Below are positions 1 to 9,016 of a stretch of 64,000 nucleotides of DNA, in pieces. A program made the translations under genes and the position numbers. The notes under the pieces are model-generated. The model saw only the letters and a program-made list of their open reading frames with translations, was not told where the DNA came from and searched no databases. Every line of letters starts with the position of its first letter. Within the stretch, counting starts at the first letter, position 1. The DNA is from Stygiobacter sp043807765 (lineage in GTDB: Bacteria > Bacteroidota > Ignavibacteria > Ignavibacteriales > Melioribacteraceae): positions 46,399 to 110,398 of the forward strand of contig JAZDFQ010000098.1 of assembly GCA_043807765.1 (NCBI GenBank). The letters are read 5' to 3'.

Positions 1-108
1 TTATTGAAAACTACAAAGCTTAGAAATACAGCCGCTTGGTTATTATGCAGTAATAAATAATGTAGTGCATAAAAATATCTCCTATCATATCACAATTTAA
101 CTGCTGCG

Positions 109-196
109 AAAAACGTTTTTTTAAGTACGAAATAAATTCATTGGTAATTATACCAATGCACTCATTTAAACGTTTACAAAAGACCTTTTAAAAGGT
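109..196. promoter_or_regulatory. palindrome-rich leader upstream of the VIT/vWA gene
   Basis: The 282 bases before the first gene hold no convincing ORF but contain three clear dyads: AAAAACGTTTTT (109-120), CATTGGTA-ATTA-TACCAATG (139-158) and the perfect 14-bp palindrome ACCTTTTAAAAGGT (183-196). The 139-158 dyad has the size of a typical dimeric regulator site. Function is inferred from position only. Confidence 0.35.
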
Positions 197-282
197 ATGA
201 TTATTGTGCTTTAAGTTGATTACTTTTGAGTGTACAATTTGGTGTATGTTCACATTTCTATAATCTACTATTAGGAGGGACT

Positions 283-2418
283 ATGAGTTTGGTTATTCGT
301 CGTTTAACTATTCTATGTCTGTTGTTTTTTGCATCACAATCTTATTCACAATGGAGTTTAACTGTTCTCGATCCTCAGCAAACATGGAACACCGCTCCGG
401 GTAATATTGAAGAAGCGGTTTTTTCTATTGGTCAAAAAGGACTTTACAGTCAGGTAAGTGCTTACTTAACTTTTTCAGCAAAGGGTTCTAATTTCTATAC
501 AAACAATCCACTGGAAGTAGTTTACAATTTTGAATTACCTGAAGGAAGTATCGTTTCCGATCTATGGTTGTGGATTGGAGATAAGATCAGTAAAGGAAAA
601 GTTCTGGATGTCTGGACGGCTTCTCAGATCTATGAAAGCATTGTAAACAGAAGGCAAGACCCGGCAATACTAAAAAAGATCGGGACAAAGAGTTATCAGC
701 TTCGTGTTTATCCAATGGGTAAAAATGAAACTCGTAAAGTTAGAATTACATATTTAGCTCCAGTTGTTTGGAGCGAAGCAAATGTGTCGGTTGGAATTCC
801 AACCGAACTGTTAAAAGTTTCCCGCTACCAAGTTCCAAAGGTATATTTGAAAACTTGGACGAGCATGGATTGGAAGAATCCATACATTTCAACCTCTGAT
901 AAATCGTTCAATAAGATAAACGATTCCTTCTTCGGCGATCACTTCGAAATGGATATTTCCAGTCTCTCTACTTACAGCACCAACAACATCGTATTTGATA
1001 ATCCAATGATTGGCGGAGTTTATTTTAAATACTATAAACTTGGCAACGAAGGTTTCTACCAACTCTCTGTAATGCCAGGAAATTCTTTAACCGGAAACTC
1101 GAAAAAAGCTCTTTTCTTAATTGATTACGATTCAAGAAAAAGCAATACTACAAGAGCTACATTATTAACTAACTTGAAGCTATTATTAAAATCCAGCTTT
1201 AGCTCTAACGATAAGTTTAATATTATGTATTCCGGACTCAACATTGGGAAAGCCTCTGAAGATTGGGTAAGCGGAGATCAATCAAGCATTGATAAAGTTT
1301 TTTCTACAGTAACTGAAAATTCGATTTCCACTTACAGCAATTTGCCTGCACTAATTAAAGAGGGCTGCGATTATCTGAACAAGAAAGGCGCTTCCGGCAC
1401 AATATTCTTGTTGTCAAATTCTGATCAGTTAGGAAGCAATACAACAGCCAATCAATTAATTAATGACATACGAAATCTGATGTCGGTTAATTATCCGGTA
1501 ATGGTTTATGATTATAACGATAAGGATTATGTGTACTATTACTTCAACAACAGATCTTATATTGGAAATGAATATCTGTATGATAACTTAAGCAGACTTA
1601 CCGGCGGCACATATCAAAGAATTGGTACCAGCATAAGTACGACACTTTCAGAGCTATTTACCAAACTTAACGGTACAGTAAATTCTTTTGATTTGTATAC
1701 AACTCTACAATCCGGTTTTTGCTATAGCAGACAAGCCTTAAGCGGAAAGGGAGAAGTTGTTTCTCTTAATAAACCAATATTACAAATTGGAAAATATACG
1801 GGCGAGTTTCCTTTCATTGTAAAAACTTCCGGCATGTTTAATTCTACTCCATTTACTCAAACAATGATGATTGATGATGCGGCAAATAAAAAAGGGGAAG
1901 ATATTATTCCTAAAACTTGGGTTGGTAATTACATAAACACGCTTATGAATTCAACAATTACCAATTCAGTTATTAACGAAATAGTTGGATTGAGTAGGAC
2001 TCATCAAATATTAACAAATTACACTGCCTTCTTAGCTTTAGAGAATGATACTTCGTGGTGCTACACTTGTTTCTATGATGATGGAAAACCAATCGGTGCT
2101 ACAGATGTTGAGGCAACGTCGGAAATACCAACAGAATTTTCTTTAGATGCTTATCCAAATCCATTTAATTCTCAAGTTACGATAACAGTTAAGCTCCCAA
2201 ACAATATGCTTGGACAGAAACTCTCGTTCAAAATATTTAACACGCTTGGACAAGTTGTTAAAACATTTTCTTCCGATGAAATCCAGAATAAGAGTGTGGT
2301 TAAATTGTTCTGGGATGGCAAGAATGATTTCGGCGAAGTTATTTCGAGCGGAGTTTATTTGTTTAGTGTAAGCGGCGGCAAGTTTGTTAAGACGCTTAAA
2401 CTGATGTACATGAAATAA
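283..2418 (+). CDS. secreted VIT/von Willebrand factor A protein with T9SS C-terminal sorting domain
   Basis: A 711-residue exported protein. I chose the ATG at 283 because AGGAGG lies at 273-278; an upstream in-frame TTG at 226 has no such site. Residues 1-23 form a Sec signal peptide ending in SQSYSQ. A VIT-type domain (about 35-165, with an LWLWIGD stretch) precedes a vWA-like region (about 273-460), whose metal-site motif is degenerate (DYDSRKS rather than DxSxS). From about residue 619 the AYPNPFN start and the LGQVVK and SGVYLFS motifs mark a type A T9SS sorting domain, so the protein should be secreted and cell-surface attached. VIT/vWA pairs usually mediate protein or surface interactions; no substrate can be inferred. 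Confidence 0.85.
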   Translation: MSLVIRRLTILCLLFFASQSYSQWSLTVLDPQQTWNTAPGNIEEAVFSIGQKGLYSQVSAYLTFSAKGSNFYTNNPLEVVYNFELPEGSIVSDLWLWIGDKISKGKVLDVWTASQIYESIVNRRQDPAILKKIGTKSYQLRVYPMGKNETRKVRITYLAPVVWSEANVSVGIPTELLKVSRYQVPKVYLKTWTSMDWKNPYISTSDKSFNKINDSFFGDHFEMDISSLSTYSTNNIVFDNPMIGGVYFKYYKLGNEGFYQLSVMPGNSLTGNSKKALFLIDYDSRKSNTTRATLLTNLKLLLKSSFSSNDKFNIMYSGLNIGKASEDWVSGDQSSIDKVFSTVTENSISTYSNLPALIKEGCDYLNKKGASGTIFLLSNSDQLGSNTTANQLINDIRNLMSVNYPVMVYDYNDKDYVYYYFNNRSYIGNEYLYDNLSRLTGGTYQRIGTSISTTLSELFTKLNGTVNSFDLYTTLQSGFCYSRQALSGKGEVVSLNKPILQIGKYTGEFPFIVKTSGMFNSTPFTQTMMIDDAANKKGEDIIPKTWVGNYINTLMNSTITNSVINEIVGLSRTHQILTNYTAFLALENDTSWCYTCFYDDGKPIGATDVEATSEIPTEFSLDAYPNPFNSQVTITVKLPNNMLGQKLSFKIFNTLGQVVKTFSSDEIQNKSVVKLFWDGKNDFGEVISSGVYLFSVSGGKFVKTLKLMYMK

Positions 2419-2437
2419 GGGAGGTTTACTAGTAACC

Positions 2438-2463
2438 AAAGCGCTTGCTTCGGTGGGCGCTTT
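2438..2463 (+). terminator. probable intrinsic terminator after the VIT/vWA gene
   Basis: AAAGCGC (2438-2444) pairs with GCGCTTT (2457-2463) around a 12-base loop and is followed by a short T-rich run. It lies 20 bases after the stop codon of the preceding gene. Confidence 0.55.
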
Positions 2464-2541
2464 TCGTTTAAAGTTTCGTCGTCTTCAATCTAAACTTTCT
2501 TTAGTATTTTTCGATAATAATAACAAAAACGGCTACCGGAA

Positions 2542-2943
2542 ATGAAACGCATCGGAATATCACTAGTTCTATTTATTCTCTTAATTGGCTTGAGTAATTG
2601 TGCTACAGTACTTAATACTACAACTCAGGATGTTGAAATTAGCTCTGTACCGGAGAACGCAAAGATTACCATTGATGGAAAGAAATTTGGGCTAACGCCG
2701 CAAGTCGTTAATCTAGACAGGGATGCTAATCACATAATTAAAATTGATCTGGATGGTTACGAGCCTTACGAAACTCAGTTAACGAAGAAAATCTCTGTCT
2801 GGTTTTGGGGAAACGCTCTAAATGGCTTTTTACCTGGAATGATAGTAGATATGTTCACCGGCTCTATGTACAATTTGCTTCCGAAAGGAGTTTCAGTAGA
2901 TCTGCAGCCGGCAAAAGCAGAGCCTACAAAAAAATCCAAATGA
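2542..2943 (+). CDS. PEGA-domain lipoprotein
   Basis: A 133-residue lipoprotein. The N-terminus is a lipoprotein signal with lipobox LSNC, placing the acylated cysteine at residue 20. Residues about 32-75 are a PEGA-type beta domain (VPENAKITIDGKKFGLTP ... YEPYE). A hydrophobic glycine-rich stretch near residues 88-108 (FWGNALNGFLPGMIVDMFTG) is typical of the small PEGA lipoproteins of Gram-negative bacteria. It is probably anchored in the outer membrane or periplasm and may bind envelope structures; no specific role is visible. It stands alone between two terminators. Confidence 0.75.
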   Translation: MKRIGISLVLFILLIGLSNCATVLNTTTQDVEISSVPENAKITIDGKKFGLTPQVVNLDRDANHIIKIDLDGYEPYETQLTKKISVWFWGNALNGFLPGMIVDMFTGSMYNLLPKGVSVDLQPAKAEPTKKSK

Positions 2944-2972
2944 TCTTGTCTCATCAAAAAGAAAGAACACAA

Positions 2973-2999
2973 AAAATGGCGCACAAAAGGCGCCATTTT
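2973..2999. terminator. bidirectional intrinsic terminator
   Basis: A perfect 10-bp stem AAAATGGCGC (2973-2982) / GCGCCATTTT (2990-2999) with a 7-base loop, A-rich on the left and T-rich on the right. It separates the convergent PEGA gene (+) and DUF6599-like gene (-). Confidence 0.85.
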
Positions 3000-3018
3000 C
3001 TTTTTGTAGACATATATT

Positions 3019-3843
3019 TTATTCGAAGAACAATTTCTGCTTAGCGTCAGTTTTATCATTTGATTCATAATAAAGAAGTTCCTTTTCAGAGACAACTTTG
3101 CATTTACCAAAATCAGAATTATTGCTAACAAAATTCTTCAAATCAGTTTCCGAGCTAAATTTGATTAAAGAATAGCAAGATGACTTCTCACCGAAGTCTT
3201 CCGGCAGCAAATAAACCAAATAGTTGCTGAACGATTCAAATTTTTCGGACCATGATGGAAAACCGTTTTGAAATCCTAGTGCGCCTTTAATTACTTTTAG
3301 ATTTTTGTGCGATTTTCTAAACTCCTCATTTCCAAATCTTTCCGGAATTTGAAACAATGCTTCTTTGCTTTTGCTTAAAACAATTTCAAATAACTTAATC
3401 GTTAGCTCTCCGGCTTCCTTAGTCCCTTTGTCATTAGCTATCGAGATATAGAATCTTCCAAGTGCGGACTGAACTTGAAACGGAGTGATGCAAACATATT
3501 TAGAAAGTGTATCGCGCTTGCTGCATTTGAAATGAGAAACAGAATAAATGCCATAAGCGGCTATAGGATCAATCATTCGGTAAAATTCTACACGGAAATG
3601 TACTTTCTTCCATTCGATTTCTTGAAGCAAGAGTATGTCGAATCCATATTCTAAATAAATATCAGCGCCCCCATCTATAATTCCCCACAAGGCATCTCCG
3701 CTAAAGTAACTTGCGCGAATAATTTTGCCGGAAGGAATATCGTTAGCCGTTAATGCGGGGAAGTCGCTATCAGTTTGCGCATTATTAACAACGGAAAAAA
3801 CTAAAATGAGATAGATGACTAACAGCAAAAGAAATCTTCTCAT
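3019..3843 (-). CDS. exported DUF6599-like protein
   Basis: A 274-residue protein with a Sec signal peptide (residues 1-22, ending NNAQ). The body shows the pattern of DUF6599-type proteins: YEFG-like LEYGFDILLLQEI, then RMIDPIAAYGIYSVSHF, then a C-terminal part with alternating hydrophobic strands. The family name is from recall of this pattern and is tentative. The gene starts inside the stop codon of the DUF362 gene (ATGA at 3840-3843), so the two are translationally coupled and probably work together. Confidence 0.6.
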   Translation of the reverse strand: MRRFLLLLVIYLILVFSVVNNAQTDSDFPALTANDIPSGKIIRASYFSGDALWGIIDGGADIYLEYGFDILLLQEIEWKKVHFRVEFYRMIDPIAAYGIYSVSHFKCSKRDTLSKYVCITPFQVQSALGRFYISIANDKGTKEAGELTIKLFEIVLSKSKEALFQIPERFGNEEFRKSHKNLKVIKGALGFQNGFPSWSEKFESFSNYLVYLLPEDFGEKSSCYSLIKFSSETDLKNFVSNNSDFGKCKVVSEKELLYYESNDKTDAKQKLFFE

Positions 3844-5009
3844 AAACCGAGCTCAATTTTTTTCAATTCAATCTTCTCAATATCGGCAACGCCAAGATTA
3901 TATTTTTGCGCGAGATCCATAAAAATTCTTCCGCGCGCAATATCTTCTTTCTGGACTTTCAGCTCAATACGTTTCTTAATTACTATGTCGTAACCAATTC
4001 TATCAACAGCTACTGCATCGCTACCGATTAATAATGTTTTGTATTCTGTGAAGAACTGAGGATTAGCACCCGGGCCGCCGTTAAAGCATCCTTTTATTCC
4101 ATCAACAATATTTAAAACAACCTTGTCACGCAACGGAGGGAATGCGCAAACCTCAGCGGTTGTTTCGTGCCAGAGCTGTTTATGCAATCGGCCGGTGTTA
4201 GATACACTTCCATAAGCAAGATTTTTTAAGCAGAGAGTTATTGATGAGCCAGCGTTCTTTAATATTGGCACATTGATGATCTTATCAACCATCTGTGTAA
4301 CAATTTTTGTGAAGTAAGAATACTTTCCTTCGTTCACCATATAAGGAATAGTAGCGCTGTCATATTTTTCTTCGCAGTCAGCCATATAGTACCAGTCTTT
4401 GTCAATCATACGTTCGCCGTAGAGTTTTCCATTTTCATCATACATCTTTCCATTTTCGCCACGCTCGGTACCAATTATTTTGATGCCCGGGAAATTGTCT
4501 TTAGTGAATCCGGCTTCTGCAAGCTGTTCTTCGCGTCTATCCCAAATAAGAATTTTGTCTTTAGGTATTCCGGCATCGGTTAGCTGTTTAACAATTGCTT
4601 GTGTTACTTCAACACTTGTTGATAATGTTGGTCCGGCTACGGGATTTACTTTCAATCCAATTCTGTCTTTTTGGGAAACAAATTTTAACCAAGCATCTTT
4701 AAGCGATTTTGCTCCTGTCAATTCAAGCATTCCCTTTGCAAGCATATCGTAAGCAGCTTGTCCATCAATTTTGTTGTCTACAATCGATTTAGCATGATCA
4801 ACTTCAACAACCATTCCCGGATACAAGCCGGGCATAGATAAATTTGTGCGCGGATGTTTTAACGCGTCTTCAATATTTGTTTTTGGTTTTTCCGGTGCGG
4901 CTACTGATTGCGCCAACAAAGCTGTACTTAGGAATAATACAAAAACTAGTGAGGTAATAATTTGTTTAAAGCAAAAATTAAGTTTGCGTGATGAATTTTT
5001 TGTTTTCAT
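3840..5009 (-). CDS. DUF362 domain-containing exported protein
   Basis: About 389 residues from the ATG at 5009 (MKTKNSSRKL). A longer reading to 5162 would overlap the kinase gene and lacks a signal-like start. The N-terminus carries a hydrophobic segment (LVFVLFLSTALLAQ) that looks like a signal peptide. The remainder matches DUF362: VNPVAGPTLSTS, DAGIPKDKILIWDRRE, and the central PILKNAGSSITLCLKNLAYGSV region. DUF362 proteins are often found with iron-sulphur or redox genes, but no cysteine cluster is visible here. There is no clear ribosome-binding site ahead of the start. It is coupled to the downstream DUF6599-like gene. Confidence 0.75.
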   Translation of the reverse strand: MKTKNSSRKLNFCFKQIITSLVFVLFLSTALLAQSVAAPEKPKTNIEDALKHPRTNLSMPGLYPGMVVEVDHAKSIVDNKIDGQAAYDMLAKGMLELTGAKSLKDAWLKFVSQKDRIGLKVNPVAGPTLSTSVEVTQAIVKQLTDAGIPKDKILIWDRREEQLAEAGFTKDNFPGIKIIGTERGENGKMYDENGKLYGERMIDKDWYYMADCEEKYDSATIPYMVNEGKYSYFTKIVTQMVDKIINVPILKNAGSSITLCLKNLAYGSVSNTGRLHKQLWHETTAEVCAFPPLRDKVVLNIVDGIKGCFNGGPGANPQFFTEYKTLLIGSDAVAVDRIGYDIVIKKRIELKVQKEDIARGRIFMDLAQKYNLGVADIEKIELKKIELGL

Positions 5010-5079
5010 GGTAAGACCACATTTGTGATAAGTAAACTTAGAGATATCGCCGGTGAAAGTGTAGATCAAAAAGAGGGAA

Positions 5080-5991
5080 TTATTTAAGCGGTTGAAGTCT
5101 ACTAAGTAAAAATGCGGATTTGTACTTCTTGTAAATTCTGTCCTTTTTAGGAAGAGCGCCATTTACCTTGCAAATTTCAAGAGCAAAATCGTTTGCCAGA
5201 GTATTAATTTGCTTTAGCGGGAGATTAAATAAATAACCCAAACAGAGAATAGCCGCAAATGCATCACCGGCGCCGAGAGTATCAATTACCGCTTCATGTA
5301 CAATACGCCTAAACTTATCCGATTCCGTAGCCGTATAGAGCTCGGAGCCCTTTTCTCCTAATGTTAAACCGACTAGTTCTATATTGAACTGCTCAATTAA
5401 CATGTTAATCGCAAAAAAATTGTCATTTGGAAGTGCAAACAACCGTTTAAGAATTTCAAGTTCCAGTTCGTTTATTTTTATCACATTACTTACTTGAAGA
5501 GTTTTTTCAACAAATGCTTTCGTGTAAAAATCGTGACGAAGATTTAAATCGCAGAAATATTTTTTCCCCGGATAGTCTAATAATGATAAAATAGTCTTAC
5601 GCGAAAATTCTGTTCGAGTAGTAAATGTGCCGAAGTAGAGTAAATCGGTTTCTTTATTAACAACCCTCTTAGCCGCGTTGTTAAGAGAAAGATGATCAAA
5701 ACTACATTCAGACGAAATAATGAAGCTTGGGACTTTGTTTTCATCAAGAGCTACTTTTACAGTGCCGGTTGGATGAATTTTATCAATTGAAATGGTCTTT
5801 GTATTAAATCCGAAAGTAGAAAGAATAGCCAGCAATTCTTTTCCGTTAGCGTCATTTCCTACGGAAGAAATAAAATTAGCATTTCCGAATATTTTATGAA
5901 TATGATAAATGAAATTAAAAGGGGCACCACCTAATCTTTTTTCATCCGGGTAAACATCCCAGAGTATTTCACCAATCGCCGTAATGTTTAT
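5080..5991 (-). CDS. PfkB-family carbohydrate kinase with non-standard start codon
   Basis: A ribokinase-fold sugar kinase, probably fructokinase-like, phosphorylating a sugar with ATP. The first standard start codon is a TTG at 5835, but the same frame stays open upstream to a stop at 6043-6045 and encodes the family's N-terminus: INITAIGEILWDVYPD, then RLGGAPFNF, then SSVGNDANGKE. No ATG, GTG, TTG or CTG occurs in that stretch. The natural start position is an ATA codon at 5991-5989, which overlaps the TAA of the upstream DUF6157 gene as ATAA. The C-terminal DTLGAGDAFAA anion-hole/catalytic motif is intact. From 5991 the length (303 aa) is normal for PfkB kinases. Initiation may use ATA or the nearby ATT (5985), or the start codon has mutated. 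Confidence 0.75.
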   Translation of the reverse strand: MNITAIGEILWDVYPDEKRLGGAPFNFIYHIHKIFGNANFISSVGNDANGKELLAILSTFGFNTKTISIDKIHPTGTVKVALDENKVPSFIISSECSFDHLSLNNAAKRVVNKETDLLYFGTFTTRTEFSRKTILSLLDYPGKKYFCDLNLRHDFYTKAFVEKTLQVSNVIKINELELEILKRLFALPNDNFFAINMLIEQFNIELVGLTLGEKGSELYTATESDKFRRIVHEAVIDTLGAGDAFAAILCLGYLFNLPLKQINTLANDFALEICKVNGALPKKDRIYKKYKSAFLLSRLQPLK

Positions 5992-6404
5992 TTGTCTTTC
6001 CGTTTTGTCCTCATGGCTTTTGTCTTGGCAATCGATTCGTCTTTAACAAGTTTCTGATATTGAACCGACTCGACTGCATATAACGCGACTTTTCCTACTT
6101 CGTTGCTGTGGATTCCCCAACCGTAGCGTTTAGCTAAAGGGGACGTACGCAAGCAAGCTTGTCCTTTTGAGAAAAACATTTTCTTCTCTTCGGCAAAATG
6201 CTTTGCTGTAATTTTACTTTTGAGTGCGTGTATTTTAAATATAATTTCGTCGGAAGTAAATTTGTATGGCGATTGTGCTATCATTTCATATTGCAAAGCG
6301 GCAACAGTTTTGCTTTTGTTTTCCGAAGATGGAACCTTGGCTGTTTTTGTCGGACAATCATCCGCAACCTGAATTAATGTATTAAAGTAGTTGGTTGATT
6401 TCAT
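5988..6404 (-). CDS. DUF6157 family protein
   Basis: A 138-residue soluble protein starting MKSTNYFNTLIQVADDCP. It contains the family features KSKTVAALQYEMIAQSPYKFTSDE and the highly conserved FSKGQACLRTSPLAKRYGWGIH segment. No enzymatic role is established for the family. The basic C-terminus (RTKRKDK) ends in a TAA that overlaps the presumed start of the PfkB gene by four bases, suggesting coupled expression. Confidence 0.8.
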   Translation of the reverse strand: MKSTNYFNTLIQVADDCPTKTAKVPSSENKSKTVAALQYEMIAQSPYKFTSDEIIFKIHALKSKITAKHFAEEKKMFFSKGQACLRTSPLAKRYGWGIHSNEVGKVALYAVESVQYQKLVKDESIAKTKAMRTKRKDK

Positions 6405-6449
6405 TTATGAATTCTTTTGTTGAATAAATTGGCGGGAGTTCTTAGCCTA

Positions 6450-6899
6450 TCAAATATTCTTCTTCATGCAAATGCTTTCTTTGTTTCCAACATATTCGCC
6501 ATAGTTGTCAATCCACTGATAATGCATCCGTTCGTATAAAAAAATTGCTTCCGGCTGATTAACGCCGGTTTCCAGATAAATGGTTTTCTTGTTTAACTCT
6601 ACAGCCCATTTTTCCAATTCTTCAACAATGATTCTTCCTATCCTTCTTCCACGGTATTCTTTGCGGACAAACATTCTCTTTAACTCCGTACTGCCGTCAT
6701 ATTCAAAATCTCTTAGGCAACCACAACCGGCAGCAATTCCATCTATGTAGATAACAAGTGTGTGCGCATCATTGTTAATTGCATTTCCCTTCTCATACAA
6801 CTGCTGCGTTTCGGGATATCTTTGCCACAGTTCTTCATCAAGTAGTTTCACCAATTCAAGAAAATCTTTATCGCTTCCGGTTGTTCTTTTTATTTCCAT
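6450..6899 (-). CDS. GNAT family N-acetyltransferase
   Basis: A 149-residue acetyltransferase. I use the ATG at 6899 (MEIKRTTGSDKDF) rather than a TTG nine bases upstream. The acetyl-CoA-binding motif A is visible as ELKRMFVRKEYRGRRIGRIIVEELE in pieces (V..EYRGRRIGR), followed by IYLETGVNQPEAIFLYERMHY, the motif B region. It resembles the small YafP/PhnO-like GNATs that acetylate small amines or antibiotics; the acceptor cannot be told. Confidence 0.85.
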   Translation of the reverse strand: MEIKRTTGSDKDFLELVKLLDEELWQRYPETQQLYEKGNAINNDAHTLVIYIDGIAAGCGCLRDFEYDGSTELKRMFVRKEYRGRRIGRIIVEELEKWAVELNKKTIYLETGVNQPEAIFLYERMHYQWIDNYGEYVGNKESICMKKNI

Positions 6900-6998
6900 A
6901 TAAAACAAGAGCCGTTTTAATTGATGGATTCGTACGAGTAAGCCGCAACGATTATGAGTTACACTGTAAAATTGTTAATCAAACGGAATAATGCAACA

Positions 6999-8015
6999 TT
7001 ATCTTTTAAATAAATTCGATTCTACTCCCTCGTTGGTCATCTTTATAGCCTTTATATATCCTTCCTCATCAAAGTACATACGGTCAATACAAACAACTCT
7101 AAAGTCCCTAGCGACTTCACCAAGCGGTCTTCGGTGATAAACAATATACCATTTGTCTTCACCGGGAATTTGAATTACCGAGTGATGCCCGGCGCCGGTT
7201 GCAACCTCTTTATCTTGCTGAAGTACTTTTCCGATACGTGTAAATGGTCCCGTTGGGTTATCAGCAATAGCATAGGCCACACTATAATTTGGTCCACCCC
7301 ATCCTCCTTCAGACCACATGAAATAATATTTACCGTTGCGTATAAACATAAATGGCCCTTCAACGTAATCTTTAGGGGTGATCTCCTTAAACACTTTTCC
7401 ATCTTCAAAAGGGATGAAGCCGGTAAACTCATTGTTAAGCTTTGCAATGTTGCAGTGTCCCCATCCGCCGTAAATTAAATAATGAGAGCCATCTTGATCT
7501 CTAAACGCAAATTGGTCTATCGGCTGTGCATTGTTATGAAAATCCGCAATAAGAGGTTTATCCAAATAATCTTTATATGGTCCGCCGGGAGAATCGGCAA
7601 CAGCAATTCCGATTCCGCCGGTGTGGCTAGAGCTATCTTTCGTATCCCACATCGGCCCGCCCGGGCGCTGCAGATCGTTAGCAGAAAAGAATAAGTAATA
7701 CTTGTTTTCTTTTTCGATAACCGACGGAGCCCACATTGCTTTGTGTGCCCACTTAACAATAGATGTATCAATAACTCTTGAATGTTTTTCCCATGTGACC
7801 AAATCTTTTGATGAAAACGCATCGAGGAAAACTTGCTTCTCGTAGACATCGGAGTAAGTTGGATAAATCCAGTATTCTTTTCCGAAAATAACTCCTTCCG
7901 GATCAGCGTATCTGCCTTGAATAATTGGATTGCCACTGAATTTAGCACCTACATTACTCTGCGCAGATAATCCTATAGTGAAAAAAAATAATAATGTTCT
8001 TAATAGTCTTTTCAT
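6999..8015 (-). CDS. secreted glycoside hydrolase family 43 protein
   Basis: A 338-residue exported five-bladed beta-propeller hydrolase. It has a signal peptide (about residues 1-19, ending SAQS). The catalytic-base region is GRYADPEG (Asp38). A second acidic pair lies in APSVIEKENKYYLFFSAND, and the probable general-acid glutamate lies in YVEGPFMF (about residue 219). AGHHSVIQ and YIVYHRRP complete the GH43 pattern. Such enzymes remove arabinose, xylose or galactose from plant or microbial polysaccharides; specificity is not readable. It stands apart from the other glycosidases of the window (33-40 kb). Confidence 0.85.
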   Translation of the reverse strand: MKRLLRTLLFFFTIGLSAQSNVGAKFSGNPIIQGRYADPEGVIFGKEYWIYPTYSDVYEKQVFLDAFSSKDLVTWEKHSRVIDTSIVKWAHKAMWAPSVIEKENKYYLFFSANDLQRPGGPMWDTKDSSSHTGGIGIAVADSPGGPYKDYLDKPLIADFHNNAQPIDQFAFRDQDGSHYLIYGGWGHCNIAKLNNEFTGFIPFEDGKVFKEITPKDYVEGPFMFIRNGKYYFMWSEGGWGGPNYSVAYAIADNPTGPFTRIGKVLQQDKEVATGAGHHSVIQIPGEDKWYIVYHRRPLGEVARDFRVVCIDRMYFDEEGYIKAIKMTNEGVESNLFKR

Positions 8016-8053
8016 GTTCAGTCCGGAAGTAGGAAAATTTTCAAGTTTTGTTT

Positions 8054-8632
8054 TTATTTCTCGATCGTTATATCGTACTTGCTTAGCAAGCCGGTAACAC
8101 CCTCAATAGAAAACTTTGCTTTGGATATTTTGTTCTTCTCCGGGTCAATTGCATAATTGTAGGCCGATCTGAAATCGCAGTTTGATAAATTGGAATTTTC
8201 AAAGAGAGTTTTATTTAAGTCGCACTCTAAAAATTGTGAGCCGGATAAATCCGCATTAACAAAATCGGTTTCTCTTAATTCGCATTTGCTGAATGTTGTT
8301 TTACGTAGTTTGAGATTGTAAAACGATGCTAGGTTTAGCTGAGAGCCTTCAAATTCCATAGTGAGCATAAGCTTATTGCAAGTTGAAAATTGCAGCCCTA
8401 TTAACTTGCAGTTGGTAAACTTCACATCACGGAAAACAGTATCCGCAATTTTGACGTTGCTTAGCTCGCAGTTAACAAACTCGCAGTTGATGAAGACGTT
8501 TCCCGATAGATTAACATTTGCTATGCGGCAGTTTGTGAAGATACAGTTTTCATATTCGCCGTTAGCAAAACCATCTTTCACAAAATCGTTGTTGTTGTAT
8601 TTTTCATCTAAGAAATAATTTCGCTCGCTCAT
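8054..8632 (-). CDS. pentapeptide-repeat protein
   Basis: A 192-residue protein made almost wholly of A(D/N)LxX-type five-residue repeats (CIFTN CRIAN VNLSG NVFIN CEFVN CELSN and so on), predicted to fold as a right-handed quadrilateral beta-helix. The cysteine-rich variant (FxxCxL) recurs through residues 25-160. Some pentapeptide proteins mimic DNA and protect gyrase, but most have no known role. Its start overlaps the stop of the DUF1801 gene (ATGA, 8629-8632). Confidence 0.85.
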   Translation of the reverse strand: MSERNYFLDEKYNNNDFVKDGFANGEYENCIFTNCRIANVNLSGNVFINCEFVNCELSNVKIADTVFRDVKFTNCKLIGLQFSTCNKLMLTMEFEGSQLNLASFYNLKLRKTTFSKCELRETDFVNADLSGSQFLECDLNKTLFENSNLSNCDFRSAYNYAIDPEKNKISKAKFSIEGVTGLLSKYDITIEK

Positions 8633-9003
8633 TTACTCTTCTTTTTCTTAGCGAGATTTTCTTTAACACGGTATTTAACAATTTTGCTAATCAAGCCAAG
8701 AGGCAGCTTTTCATCTATTGGAAATTGAACGGCGCCTTTAGAGCTTTTGTATTTCAAAAGCTCCTTCTTAAACGCCTCAATGCCCGAAGGCGCCGGGTAA
8801 AAACCAATATGGTTTTTGTAAGCTGCAAAGTGAACAAGATTTCCGTTCAGCTTAAGTGTCGGCATTTGATAACTAATTGCTTCCTCAGCACCGGGTGCAG
8901 CTTTTCTGATAGTCTCTCTCAAACTTTTCAGACTAGTTTGTACTTCTTTTGGAAAGAGAGATATGTATTCATCAATGTTGCTGAACTTTACTTTTGAATC
9001 CAA
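8629..9003 (-). CDS. DUF1801 (YdhG-like) family protein
   Basis: A 124-residue protein with the DUF1801 pattern: ISLFPKEVQTSLKSLRETIRKAAPGAEEAISYQMPTLKLNG, then HFAAYKNHIGFYP, then KGAVQFPIDEKLP. Members include the putative iron chaperone Fra/YdhG. The start is a TTG at 9003, supported by an AAGGA about seven bases upstream. The C-terminus is lysine-rich. It is translationally coupled to the pentapeptide-repeat gene. Confidence 0.8.
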   Translation of the reverse strand: MDSKVKFSNIDEYISLFPKEVQTSLKSLRETIRKAAPGAEEAISYQMPTLKLNGNLVHFAAYKNHIGFYPAPSGIEAFKKELLKYKSSKGAVQFPIDEKLPLGLISKIVKYRVKENLAKKKKSK

Positions 9004-9016
9004 GTTGGAATCCTTT

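Noticed and set aside
3840..5162. Longer DUF362 reading frame starting at 5162
   Set aside because: It would overlap the PfkB gene by 83 bases and has no signal-like start; the ATG at 5009 gives a normal signal peptide.
5080..5835. PfkB gene starting at the TTG at 5835
   Set aside because: That drops the GE.LWD and GGAPFN motifs that are encoded in frame upstream, so a start near 5991 is more likely.
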